This document shows positions 6,960-13,839 of a stretch of 21,653 bases of DNA, piece after piece. Each line of letters starts with the position of its first letter. Position 1 is the stretch's first letter. A model generated the notes under the pieces. That model was not told the DNA's origin. It worked only from the letters and a program-made list of their open reading frames with translations, and made no database searches. Source of the stretch: a virus. The position numbers and the translations under genes were made by a program. Location of the stretch: the IMG/VR virus record IMGVR_UViG_3300025141_000902, positions 1 to 21,653 of that record, one strand, 5' to 3'.

Positions 6960-7758
6960 AGCGCAACCCAGTAAGAAACGTGGAGGTCATGTCTATGGCC
7001 GTCGTAATTTACGCATGAGTAATACAGCAGAAGAGGGTGAACTATGTATCTACGTAGGTCATTCCCTCGGAAGCTTTTCTACTCATTCCATGAGGTATGA
7101 CAGTCACCAAGCCTGTGTCCGCTGCGTTGCCGCTGCCCGTGAAGGTCGGATGTCGCTTGATATTGACAAGCTCCTTAAACGTTTCCGATCCAGAGCACTT
7201 AAATTCTGGAGCCAAGTAGACATTGGCTCTCCAGATGAATGCTGGCAATGGCATGGCTGCGTCAATACTAGAACTCAGCAGCCGCAATTTGCTTGGCGTA
7301 GGCACGCCATCAGTAGTTCCACTCAGCACCACCCTCAACGTGTTGCAATGTGGTTTGCTTGGGGTGACCTAGGCTTTACAGGAGTGAAAACTACATGCGG
7401 CAACAAGTACTGCTGTAATCCTTTCCATCTCATCCCACAAAATGTAGGTGTTTTCGTAGATCACGATAGTTATATTGATAGTTTTGAACTTGCTGTGCAA
7501 ATTCATACTCTCAAGCAGCAAGTTAATGAGTATGTAATGGAAGAAGCTATTAAGGAACAAGAGAAGGAAGATCAATCACAAGAGATTGATATGCGAACTG
7601 ACCTGCTTCTAGATCCTGATACTCCCTTTGGTGAGAGGTTTGCAGCTGTCGTAACTGATATGCTTGAAGGTAATCACATAAGCACAGCTGAGCCTGACGA
7701 TCCTGGCCTATATCGTAAGCCAGCTGAAGATGAGTCTAACGAGGATCTACCCTTCTAG
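6952..7758 (+). CDS. Degenerate HNH-type protein with SSB-like C-terminal tail
   Basis: The ATG at 6952 overlaps the previous stop; an upstream in-frame ATG at 6874 would run through the whole 47-residue ORF and is unlikely. Residues 55-58 carry CVRC, perhaps half of a zinc site with C32 and H37. Residues 84-162 match the phage HNH layout FWSQVD, PDECWQW, an HPQRVAMWFAWGDLG segment and CGNKYCCNPFHL, which family members use for DNA nicking. The His expected just before the first Cys of the last motif (HxCxxxxCxNPxHL) is Thr here (KTTCGNKYCCNPFHL), so nuclease activity is doubtful. From residue 185 the chain is acidic, and it ends SNEDLPF, very close to the bacterial SSB C-terminal peptide. 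Confidence 0.65.
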   Translation: MAEAQPSKKRGGHVYGRRNLRMSNTAEEGELCIYVGHSLGSFSTHSMRYDSHQACVRCVAAAREGRMSLDIDKLLKRFRSRALKFWSQVDIGSPDECWQWHGCVNTRTQQPQFAWRRHAISSSTQHHPQRVAMWFAWGDLGFTGVKTTCGNKYCCNPFHLIPQNVGVFVDHDSYIDSFELAVQIHTLKQQVNEYVMEEAIKEQEKEDQSQEIDMRTDLLLDPDTPFGERFAAVVTDMLEGNHISTAEPDDPGLYRKPAEDESNEDLPF

Positions 7759-7793
7759 TTTTATACAATAAAAAAAGACTAGCAAATTTGATC

Positions 7794-8099
7794 ATGAACG
7801 AAAAAGAGTTACAGGCAGAAGCGCTAAAGAATCTATATGTTGATTCTTTATCTGAGAATAGTACTCAGAATGCGACCCTTAATGAAGGGGCAGACCCAGC
7901 TATTAAATCTAACGAAACTCCTGCACCTCTTCCTACCACTGGCGATGGAGGGGATACAGGTAGTAACCGTGCTCTTGGTGTATCTAAAGAGAGAATGTAC
8001 TGCCTTAAGTTACATCCACATCCAGTAGGTCAATGTGCTGCTGGCCACAAATGTGTTCGACAATATATAGACGCAGCACCCCACAGACACCGCAAATAA
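7794..8099 (+). CDS. Small protein with disordered N-terminus and Cys/His cluster (101 aa)
   Basis: Unrecognised. The first 65 residues are a short helix (MNEKELQAEALKNLYVDSL) followed by Thr/Pro/Gly-rich disordered sequence. The last 35 hold YCLKLHPHPVGQCAAGHKCV and end APHRHRK. The CxxxHxH...C...HxC spacing looks like one small zinc site. I chose ATG 7794 over the TTG at 7788. It follows the HNH-like gene after 35 bases without a visible terminator. Possible roles are DNA or protein binding, but there is nothing decisive. Confidence 0.65.
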   Translation: MNEKELQAEALKNLYVDSLSENSTQNATLNEGADPAIKSNETPAPLPTTGDGGDTGSNRALGVSKERMYCLKLHPHPVGQCAAGHKCVRQYIDAAPHRHRK

Positions 8100-8129
8100 C
8101 ACTTATCCTAGACAGAGACACAGATTATT

Positions 8130-8564
8130 ATGTCAAGACGCACTGATCTACTGCAACAGCTTATCAAGTCCGAGAAGTTTGGTGAGGAAAAAGAGCAAGA
8201 GCAAAGGTTTCTAACAGCTACGGCTGAATTGATCCTTACTGACCTTGTTAATATTGCTCTCACTGGTGTGCAAAAGCATGGTGCTGGAACTTTAATACTT
8301 CACATCGATGGGAGAGATCCTAATCATGGAAGCGTCTTTGTGTCCGGTGACGATATTCAGCACGACATAGCTCAGGCTGAATCACTAGAAGATGAAGACA
8401 CACTAAAGTTCCTCCGTCAACTGATGGAAGAGATTGATGAAAATGACTGGTCTACTCATGTCCTTATAACTCTTATTAGTGATGCTGGAACAAGAACTTT
8501 TAATGTCGAAGCAGGCGGGAGCCAAGAGAGCCTCCGAGCGATCGCAGCAGAATTTACAGGATAA
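8130..8564 (+). CDS. Hypothetical acidic protein (144 aa)
   Basis: Not recognised. It has an N-terminal basic helix (SRRTDLLQQLIKSEKFGEE), then a hydrophobic helix (TAELILTDLVNIALTGVQK), a strand pair (GAGTLILHIDGR, GSVFVSGDDIQHDI), an acidic helix (DEDTLKFLRQLMEEIDE) and a last sheet (HVLITLISDAGTRTFNV). The mixed alpha/beta order suggests a compact soluble fold. It overlaps the next gene by 62 nt if that gene starts at 8503, a strong sign of co-translation. No catalytic motif is seen. Confidence 0.7.
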   Translation: MSRRTDLLQQLIKSEKFGEEKEQEQRFLTATAELILTDLVNIALTGVQKHGAGTLILHIDGRDPNHGSVFVSGDDIQHDIAQAESLEDEDTLKFLRQLMEEIDENDWSTHVLITLISDAGTRTFNVEAGGSQESLRAIAAEFTG

Positions 8565-9150
8565 ACTAGAAGAGAAAGGGCTAAAACTTCCTTTATATCC
8601 TACGCCACAATTACTTGATCGTGCCCGACTTGTTATGGGTAGCATTGATTTTGACCCTACCTCTGATCCCGTTCAGCAAGTCCTGGTTAACGCTACTTCG
8701 ATACCTTCTATAGAAGTTAATCCATTGCAAGAGCGATGGCATGGCAACTGCTGGGTGTCTCCAAAGGGTGCTGTCCGTAATTCAAGGATCTGGCTTACAA
8801 AAACTATTAATGAATACCGTAATGGTCACATCAATAGCTTTATGTTTTTCACCAGTGCATCTGAAATCCTCAGAGCTACCCCAGTGATCTGGGATTATCC
8901 AGTATGTATTCCATTTAAACGTATCAAACAGCTGCGAGCTACAGCTAATGGGTTTGAAAGTGTCTGTCCTTCTACTTGGAATGCTATTGTATATGGTCCT
9001 CCTATCGAAGCTGCTATCTCAAACATAGATAAAGTTAGCTTATTTCATAGTACTTTCAGAGATATTGGGCGCATCATCTACAGTGAATACGCTGGTGATA
9101 ATTGGCAAAAAGATCTTGAATATTATGATGAACATAAGGGTAACATTTAA
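8503..9150 (+). CDS. Phage Dam-like methyltransferase fold lacking the catalytic NPPY motif
   Basis: The layout follows the phage N6-adenine methyltransferase (Dam_phage) family: YPTPQLLDRARLVMGSIDFDPTSDP at about 32-56 (TP..L followed by the D-x-DP cofactor motif), ATSIPSIEVNPLQERWHGNCWVSP at about 64-87, then MFFTSASEI, PVCIPFKRIKQL and a WNAIVYGPP end. In active enzymes the strand after WxGxxWV reads (N/D)PPY, which grips the target base; here it is SPKG (residues 86-89). It is therefore probably not a working methyltransferase, or uses a different site. I chose ATG 8503 (MSKQAGAKR); the frame also allows 8482 and GTG 8479. The stop overlaps the next start (TAATG). Confidence 0.65.
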   Translation: MSKQAGAKRASERSQQNLQDKLEEKGLKLPLYPTPQLLDRARLVMGSIDFDPTSDPVQQVLVNATSIPSIEVNPLQERWHGNCWVSPKGAVRNSRIWLTKTINEYRNGHINSFMFFTSASEILRATPVIWDYPVCIPFKRIKQLRATANGFESVCPSTWNAIVYGPPIEAAISNIDKVSLFHSTFRDIGRIIYSEYAGDNWQKDLEYYDEHKGNI

Positions 9151-9563
9151 TGTCCAAGCATATATCCAAGGAGTGTTTTTACAAACTTCCTTCAGGAGCT
9201 ATGGTACATCCTTGTCGTCTCATCCACCGTGACGGCACTTTAATGTGGAAACATGCACTATTGCATCGAGACCACTTACTGACACTGCCTGAAACAGAAG
9301 CACAGGAGCAACACATAATTAAAACTGCTCAGCGTCTAGAGGAACTGAACAGCTGGTTATCCCAAGACTTAGAACCTTGGGAAGGCTTACGTATTAACAC
9401 TTGGTTCAATCCTCAAGAACCTGAATTAGCAGAAGGTATATCCTGTTACTTCCATCATTCTATTTTTTCTAATCTCAAAGTTATGGAAATAATGAAGCCC
9501 CATGTTCAAGAACATGAGGCACTTGAGACTAGAAGAAGTTCACTCTTCTTCCGACGCTGCTAG
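9150..9563 (+). CDS. Hypothetical protein (137 aa)
   Basis: Unrecognised. It overlaps the Dam-like gene by one base and runs 24 bases into the convergent DUF3310 gene. The sequence has several His and aromatic residues (VHPCRLIHRDGTLMWKHALL, then LHRDHLLTLPE), a charged helix (EAQEQHIIKTAQRLEELNSW) and a late basic end (RRSSLFFRRC). There is no signal peptide or membrane segment, and no clear catalytic motif. It is the last gene of the rightward early block, and transcription from both sides converges at its end. Confidence 0.65.
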   Translation: MSKHISKECFYKLPSGAMVHPCRLIHRDGTLMWKHALLHRDHLLTLPETEAQEQHIIKTAQRLEELNSWLSQDLEPWEGLRINTWFNPQEPELAEGISCYFHHSIFSNLKVMEIMKPHVQEHEALETRRSSLFFRRC

Positions 9564-9968
9564 CTTCTCAACCAATCGATTAAGATACCACTGTGCTTTC
9601 TTTGCATCCTGAATACAATTACCTTTCAACCACATCCGTAATAGGTACTTCAGTGCTTGTCCTTGCAACATCCCTTCAACAGGTGTGTCTGCATTCTTGA
9701 TAGCATCTTCAATGACATCAATCGCTTCTGCTGAACCACCTGTGTAATGAACTGGATGATTCACTAGATCAGGAGTGCTATAGCAGTTGTTGAAGTAATC
9801 CCAGTTTTTATCTGAATAAACAAGTTCTTTGTTGTCCATTGGCTTAGCTGTTACGTCCATTGTCCATTCTTTGTCTCTATCAAAGGTGTTCTCACCACGC
9901 ATCTCATCTCTCATCTCAAGGATCTTGCGAATCCTATCTCCTTTCTTTGGCTCATTGTAATTAGACAT
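9540..9968 (-). CDS. DUF3310 protein (T7 gp1.7-like)
   Basis: A 142-residue protein on the opposite strand to all its neighbours. Its second half has the DUF3310 signature: VNHPVHYTGGSAEAIDVIED, then GMLQGQALKYLLRMWLKG, then IQDAKKAQWYLNRLVEKLA. T7 gp1.7 has this domain and is described as a nucleotide kinase; many phages keep a copy of uncertain function. The first 65 residues are charged and probably disordered. It ends 24 bases inside the convergent 9150 gene and starts 60 bases from the divergent 10029 gene. A single leftward early gene here may be independently transcribed from the 9969-10028 gap. Confidence 0.85.
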   Translation of the reverse strand: MSNYNEPKKGDRIRKILEMRDEMRGENTFDRDKEWTMDVTAKPMDNKELVYSDKNWDYFNNCYSTPDLVNHPVHYTGGSAEAIDVIEDAIKNADTPVEGMLQGQALKYLLRMWLKGNCIQDAKKAQWYLNRLVEKLAASEEE

Positions 9969-9971
9969 GTA

Positions 9972-10026
9972 GTCACATATGATTGCTTCACTACCTAATA
10001 TAGAGATAAATGTATTGACATGTGAC
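9972..10026. promoter_or_regulatory. Divergent intergenic region bounded by an inverted GTCACAT repeat
   Basis: The gap between the leftward DUF3310 gene and the rightward 10029 gene starts with GTCACAT (9972-9978) and ends with its reverse complement ATGTGAC (10020-10026). AT-rich sequence (CTACCTAATATAGAGATAAA) lies between. The position fits two divergent promoters with a shared regulator site, but no good -35/-10 pair can be assigned. Confidence 0.35.
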
Positions 10027-10028
10027 CT

Positions 10029-10604
10029 ATGCCTAGTCCAAAAGGTGATCCAACCTACATCAAGGATAAAGAAAAATACTTTATGTCTGTTGCCAAGACA
10101 ATTGCCCTAGCTTCTACTCACCCTAAGTCGCCAGGAGGATGCATCATCGTTCGTGACCGTGAAATTATCGGTGACGGACGCAGTATCTACACTGCTTCCA
10201 ATGTTGAAATAGATCCAATTACTTATGCCATCGCTGCTACATCCAAGCGTGGCACTCCCACAACAGGAGCCAATGTTTACTCCACTCGTTACCCATTCTC
10301 ATCATCTATCTTTCAATGCTACGTGATGGGTATCAGGAAGATCATTGTGCTTGCTCATGATTGGGAGCCTTATTACAAGGATGAATTCAGAAGAGCTGCT
10401 CGTCTAGCACGAGAGCTTTCCCTCGCTATTGAACCTTTATTTGAAGATGATGACCAACGTTTCAACTCAAAACGCTTCAGTTCTAGAACAGCTGCAGGCA
10501 CACACGACGAGGATCTCTACACAGACCCAAACCATTTCACGCCCGACGACTTTGATCCACAGGATGCAGAGGAGATCCAAGATGAAGACACAACTACTGT
10601 TTGA
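10029..10604 (+). CDS. Deoxycytidylate-deaminase-like protein without zinc ligands
   Basis: The first 110 residues follow the dCMP/cytidine deaminase fold: YFMSVAKTIALASTHPKSPG at 17-36, CIIVRDREIIGDGRS at 38-52, YAIAATSKRGTPTTGANVYS at 66-85, and YVMGIRKIIVLAH at 98-110. Active enzymes have H(A/C)E at the start of the second helix and PCxxC before the next one. Here these positions read TYA (65-67) and PFSSS (89-93), so all three zinc ligands and the catalytic Glu are missing. The last 55 residues are an acidic disordered tail. It overlaps the exonuclease gene by 23 nt. It may bind a nucleotide or act as a regulatory or structural relic. The fold assignment is by pattern; the missing residues are seen directly. 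Confidence 0.6.
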   Translation: MPSPKGDPTYIKDKEKYFMSVAKTIALASTHPKSPGGCIIVRDREIIGDGRSIYTASNVEIDPITYAIAATSKRGTPTTGANVYSTRYPFSSSIFQCYVMGIRKIIVLAHDWEPYYKDEFRRAARLARELSLAIEPLFEDDDQRFNSKRFSSRTAAGTHDEDLYTDPNHFTPDDFDPQDAEEIQDEDTTTV

Positions 10605-11106
10605 CTTAGAAAGTACAGGGCTACTCAGGCGTGGTTCAAAGATTCACTGCATAGTTATGCGTGACATGAGTAACCCTGAAGAGCCTATGATGTTTGACCC
10701 TGACCCAGAGCGTGCGGTCATTACAGGAATTAAACAATTAGAGCGTGCTGATGTACTTATCGGCCATAATATAATTGGCTTTGACGTTCCCTTAATTAAG
10801 GAGCAGTACGACTTCAACTTCAAGGGTGACCTTGTAGATACACTGGTCCTTAGTAGAATTTTCTACCCCAATATCAGTGAACGTGATTATATGCGTAAGC
10901 CGTCAGGGATGCCTCAGAAGCTCTATGGAAGACACTCTCTGGAAGCCTGGGGATACAGACTGAAGTGCTTTAAGGGCGACTTCGGTAAGCAAGGCGGGGC
11001 CTGGGAGACGTACACACCAGAGATGCTCTCATACTGCGTCACTGATACAGAAGTAACACTCAGGCTATTTGAACTTATGCAGCGGAGGATACAGGACTAT
11101 GACTGA
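10582..11106 (+). CDS. DNA polymerase I-type 3'-5' proofreading exonuclease (stand-alone)
   Basis: 174 residues forming a DEDDy exonuclease domain. Exo I is FDLESTG at 7-13 (D8, E10), Exo II is IGHNIIGFDVPLI with the metal-binding Asp, and Exo III is SYCVTDTEVTLRLF near residue 155 with the YxxxD pair. The segment LVDTLVLSRIFYP and the SLEAWGYRL helix are typical of the T7-like polymerase exonuclease domain. The start at 10582 is chosen because it begins MKTQLLFDLES directly at the first strand; the longer frame from 10429 is a shadow of the upstream gene. It works with the polymerase encoded at 11235, from which it is separated by a 48-residue ORF. Confidence 0.9.
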   Translation: MKTQLLFDLESTGLLRRGSKIHCIVMRDMSNPEEPMMFDPDPERAVITGIKQLERADVLIGHNIIGFDVPLIKEQYDFNFKGDLVDTLVLSRIFYPNISERDYMRKPSGMPQKLYGRHSLEAWGYRLKCFKGDFGKQGGAWETYTPEMLSYCVTDTEVTLRLFELMQRRIQDYD

Positions 11107-11245
11107 AAACTATAGGTACACAGCTGAATTTATCCACTGGTTAAATGAATGCCCCTGCAGCTGGATATGGCTACAGCACGCTGAAGATAGTATTACCTAT
11201 AAATTTTTCCCTACCAAACTAGAGGAGGATGACGATGTTTCCTGA
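11099..11245 (+). CDS. 48-residue ORF between the exonuclease and polymerase genes
   Basis: ATG to TGA, 48 residues, starting inside the exonuclease end (8-nt overlap) and ending 11 bases inside the polymerase gene. Residues include FIHWLNECPCSWIWLQH and a tail ending LEEDDDVS. Trp/Cys content is high for its length. The Shine-Dalgarno sequence of the polymerase gene lies inside it. The exact fit between two genes that work as one protein elsewhere supports it being real and co-translated. Its role is unknown; a bridging or clamp-like helper is only a guess. Confidence 0.6.
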   Translation: MTENYRYTAEFIHWLNECPCSWIWLQHAEDSITYKFFPTKLEEDDDVS

Positions 11246-12539
11246 TTATGTATCACTAGAGATGCAGATGGCTGAGATCATGTCACAGCAGGAGGCCAGT
11301 GGCTTTCGCTTTGATATGAGTGCAGCTGAACGTGTTCGTAGTGAACTAGCAGCAGAGGCTGACAACCTCACAGAAGAGATCGGCAAACGTTTCCTGTATG
11401 TGCCAGGTAAAGTCTTTACCCCTAGACGTCAGGATAAACATAAAGGCTATGTCTCCGGTGCGCCGATGACAAAGTTACTAGACTTCAACCCTACTAGCAG
11501 GCAGCACATTGCCTGGGTACTAACCACATTCCGTGGTGCTCGGTTTCTTAAGGTCACCGACACAGGTAAACCTAAGGTTGATGAAGCGGTGCTCTCAGAA
11601 ATTAGAGACATCGCACTATCAGAAGAGAACACCAAGTTGCACGAAGAGTGCGGAATGTTTATACGTTTGCTGACATTACAGAAGTGGATGGGTCAATTAA
11701 GTGAAGGTACTAACTCCTGGTTTAATACAATTGGAGATGATGGTTGCATCCATCACTCCTGCTCATTAGCAACACAAACAGGACGTAACGCACATCGTGG
11801 TCCGAATCTAGGCCAAGTTGTAAGTGCACCCTGGGCACGTGAGCTATTCGTTCCCCATCCTGGCCACACGATGGTCGGGGCAGACCTTGAAGGCCTAGAA
11901 TTGAGGTGCTTAGGGCACTACCTTTTTAGGTATGATGATGGAAATTTCGCTTCAGTTGTACTCGATGGTGATATACACCAGCAAAATGCTGATCGTGTTG
12001 GATGCACACGTAAAGAGGTCAAAACAATTTGCTACGCGTTCATCTATGGGGCCGGCGATGTGAGACTTGGCCATAGCCTCGACCCTGCACTGTCTGACGC
12101 ACAAAAGAAATCTCTCGGAACGGACATTAGACGTAAGTTCCTCGACGCTATCCCAGGACTAGAGCCATTGATCCTTGCCGTTAAGGAGAAGGTGCGTGGT
12201 TCTGGAAGACTGAGAGGATTAGATGGGAGACCGATCTTCTGTACTGTTGAACACGCAGCACTTAACTATCTACTACAGTCAGCAGGTGCAATCCTCAGTA
12301 AGCGCTGGGTTGTTATAGGTCAACAAGACCTAGATGACGCAGGGTTTACCTATGATAAAGATTACACTCGCTGTGCTTACGTACACGATGAAGTCCAACT
12401 GTCAGTTATTCCTAGTGAAGCTGAACGCGTAGGCCAGTTGCTTGAACAAGCAGCGCCTAAGGCAGGTCAGTACTATAACTTTAAAGTACCGATCACAGCA
12501 TCAGCAGCTACTGGAGATACCTGGGCAGCTACCCATTAA
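11235..12539 (+). CDS. Family A DNA polymerase, polymerase domain only
   Basis: 434 residues. I chose ATG 11235 (MFPDYV) because AGGAGG at 11223-11228 stands six bases before it; the ATG at 11229 touches that site. Motifs: TGRNAHRGPNLGQV at about 182-195, motif A GADLEGLELR at 215-224 (catalytic D217), motif B RKEVKTICYAFIYG (R259, K263, Y267), and motif C YVHDE with H384, D385 and E386. The residue equivalent to E. coli F762 is Tyr, as in T7 polymerase. The proofreading domain is in the gene at 10582, so polymerase and exonuclease must pair in trans. It is the main replicative enzyme of the phage, acting with the primase-helicase at 4337. Confidence 0.95.
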   Translation: MFPDYVSLEMQMAEIMSQQEASGFRFDMSAAERVRSELAAEADNLTEEIGKRFLYVPGKVFTPRRQDKHKGYVSGAPMTKLLDFNPTSRQHIAWVLTTFRGARFLKVTDTGKPKVDEAVLSEIRDIALSEENTKLHEECGMFIRLLTLQKWMGQLSEGTNSWFNTIGDDGCIHHSCSLATQTGRNAHRGPNLGQVVSAPWARELFVPHPGHTMVGADLEGLELRCLGHYLFRYDDGNFASVVLDGDIHQQNADRVGCTRKEVKTICYAFIYGAGDVRLGHSLDPALSDAQKKSLGTDIRRKFLDAIPGLEPLILAVKEKVRGSGRLRGLDGRPIFCTVEHAALNYLLQSAGAILSKRWVVIGQQDLDDAGFTYDKDYTRCAYVHDEVQLSVIPSEAERVGQLLEQAAPKAGQYYNFKVPITASAATGDTWAATH

Positions 12540-12543
12540 GATC

Positions 12544-12741
12544 ATGAGTGAAGAAGAAGTACAGGATATGATTGATGGCGCCATCAGGCGTCACAATCGT
12601 AACGCTAGTATCATTAGCATCATCATTGGTTGGGTGATGCTAGCGGCATTTATGGATGGTCTACTAAGGCTACTAGGATTGATCCCACCTTTTATGGGAT
12701 TAGACATCAACCTACTACCACGTATCGCAGATTTAATATGA
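12544..12741 (+). CDS. Small membrane protein (65 aa)
   Basis: Starts four bases after the polymerase stop and overlaps the next start by four. Residues 1-18 are charged (MSEEEVQDMIDGAIRRHN). Then comes a hydrophobic stretch (ASIISIIIGWVMLAAFMDGL) and a second weaker one (LRLLGLIPPFMGLDINLL). That gives one clear membrane segment and possibly two. Such small proteins in phages can be holins or membrane anchors for replication, but nothing specific is seen. The N-terminal charged helix on the outside of the segment is all that can be stated. Confidence 0.7.
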   Translation: MSEEEVQDMIDGAIRRHNRNASIISIIIGWVMLAAFMDGLLRLLGLIPPFMGLDINLLPRIADLI

Positions 12742-13079
12742 ACCAAGCAGACATTGACGCTATCAACGAGATGGCAAGTGAGGCAGGCCATCGCCTTCGT
12801 TTAGAAGAAGGATGCCTCAGTGAATATTTCCATGATGCAGACTTACCTTTGCTTGATGGGGAGAACACCTTTGAACGAGAAGAGTGTATGGATCCAACGA
12901 TGCCTAGGTCTGAAAAGTCGTATGCTAAAGACGAAAAGGAACTTGAAGTTATTGTAGGGGCACAGCTACAGAATGTAGCGAAGGCTCTTAATGGTCATGT
13001 CATTTATCAGACTGTTGTTAACCAAGACGGCACCAGCTACAAGCGAATCATCATTGAGTATGAGATCAAGCATGACTAA
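12738..13079 (+). CDS. Small acidic protein (113 aa), source of the duplicated 3' end
   Basis: Not recognised. The first 65 residues are acidic and His/Cys-containing (MNQADIDAINEMASEAGHRL, then EYFHDADLPLLDGENTF). The last 45 form a strand-rich domain: ELEVIVGAQLQNVAKALNG, then HVIYQTVVNQDG, then SYKRIIIEYEIKHD. This last domain is repeated, out of any start codon, at 13911-14015. The start overlaps the previous stop; the stop overlaps by 14 nt the end of a convergent gene. There is no terminator between them. Confidence 0.75.
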   Translation: MNQADIDAINEMASEAGHRLRLEEGCLSEYFHDADLPLLDGENTFEREECMDPTMPRSEKSYAKDEKELEVIVGAQLQNVAKALNGHVIYQTVVNQDGTSYKRIIIEYEIKHD

Positions 13080-13791
13080 GAGCATATAACATTGCTTCCT
13101 CGTGCTCAGTCATATTGTTCTGCTCATTAGCTGTACCTGCAGCAAAGCCACCAGTACCACCCGCTGCAAGAGCAAGGGATCCCCACAGCAATGCTTGATC
13201 TAAATCTCTACCAAGATCTGTTTTTAATGAAGTGTCTATTACAAGCTGTTGATCAGGTGTTAGTCCACTAAGGTCTTGTACATAATCCTGCTTCAATTGC
13301 TCTGGTCCTATTGGTGAACTGTATTGATTAGTATTATTGGCAGGTCTGCTAGGAGCAGGCACAGGAGCAGGAGGTGTAGGTGCTGCTGGTGCTGACTCTG
13401 GAAACATTTCAACTAATTTAGTTTCTATTTCAGGCGGAAGGTTTGTCAGCCGCGGTGCATTGCTTGCCTGTCTCCTAGGTATTTCATGTAGACCTAGAGG
13501 ATAGTCAACACGAATATCTGCTCCATAGAATCTACGCATATCATCACCAATGGGTCCCATTGCTCCTACACTTGAATCTCTAGGATGGAATGCTCTTCCT
13601 CCATTGCCTGCCTGCTCTATTGCTTTGGCTCTTAGTGATTCATCTGAGAATAAATTAATGTCATATTGTTCTCCCTTACGAGCTATTGCCTCTTTTAACA
13701 TTTTTATTTCATTAAGGTTATTAACTTCAGAAATCCCCATAAAGCGAGCTGCTTCCCTTACGGCGGAATCTAAGTTTAAACGTCTAGCCAT
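13066..13791 (-). CDS. Hypothetical Ala/Pro-rich protein with C-terminal membrane-like segment (241 aa)
   Basis: Unrecognised, encoded leftward. The N-terminal 60 residues are helical and charged (NLDSAVREAARFMGISEV, then IKMLKEAIARKGEQYD). Around residues 128-152 is a run of Ala/Pro (SAPAAPTPPAPVPAPSRP). Near residues 203-224 is a Gly/Ala-rich hydrophobic stretch (LLWGSLALAAGGTGGFAAG), perhaps a membrane segment or amyloid-like structural element. Proline-rich linkers with a GG-type helix occur in small cyanophage virion proteins such as the one at 20181, so a structural role is possible. No Shine-Dalgarno sequence is visible. Confidence 0.65.
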   Translation of the reverse strand: MARRLNLDSAVREAARFMGISEVNNLNEIKMLKEAIARKGEQYDINLFSDESLRAKAIEQAGNGGRAFHPRDSSVGAMGPIGDDMRRFYGADIRVDYPLGLHEIPRRQASNAPRLTNLPPEIETKLVEMFPESAPAAPTPPAPVPAPSRPANNTNQYSSPIGPEQLKQDYVQDLSGLTPDQQLVIDTSLKTDLGRDLDQALLWGSLALAAGGTGGFAAGTANEQNNMTEHEEAMLYALSHA

Positions 13792-13799
13792 TACAATCG

Positions 13800-13830
13800 T
13801 TGCACATATCTTCTATTTTACCGCTACAAT
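13800..13830 (+). promoter_or_regulatory. Promoter candidate before the degenerate riboswitch copy
   Basis: TTGCAC (13800-13805) and TACAAT (13825-13830) are separated by 19 bases. The -10 box ends nine bases before the CGTTC of the riboswitch-like element, the same spacing (within one base) as TAGAAT has before the intact riboswitch. Both also share TCTTCTATT upstream. Confidence 0.5.
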
Positions 13831-13839
13831 TAAAGAGTA

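Noticed and set aside
10015-10020. TTGACA as a -35 box for the 10029 gene
   Set aside because: Only eight bases separate it from the ATG, leaving no room for a -10 box and a leader.
10429-10581. Upstream extension of the exonuclease frame
   Set aside because: It lies inside the deaminase-like gene and is Thr/Gln-rich shadow sequence; the ATG at 10582 begins exactly at the first exonuclease strand.
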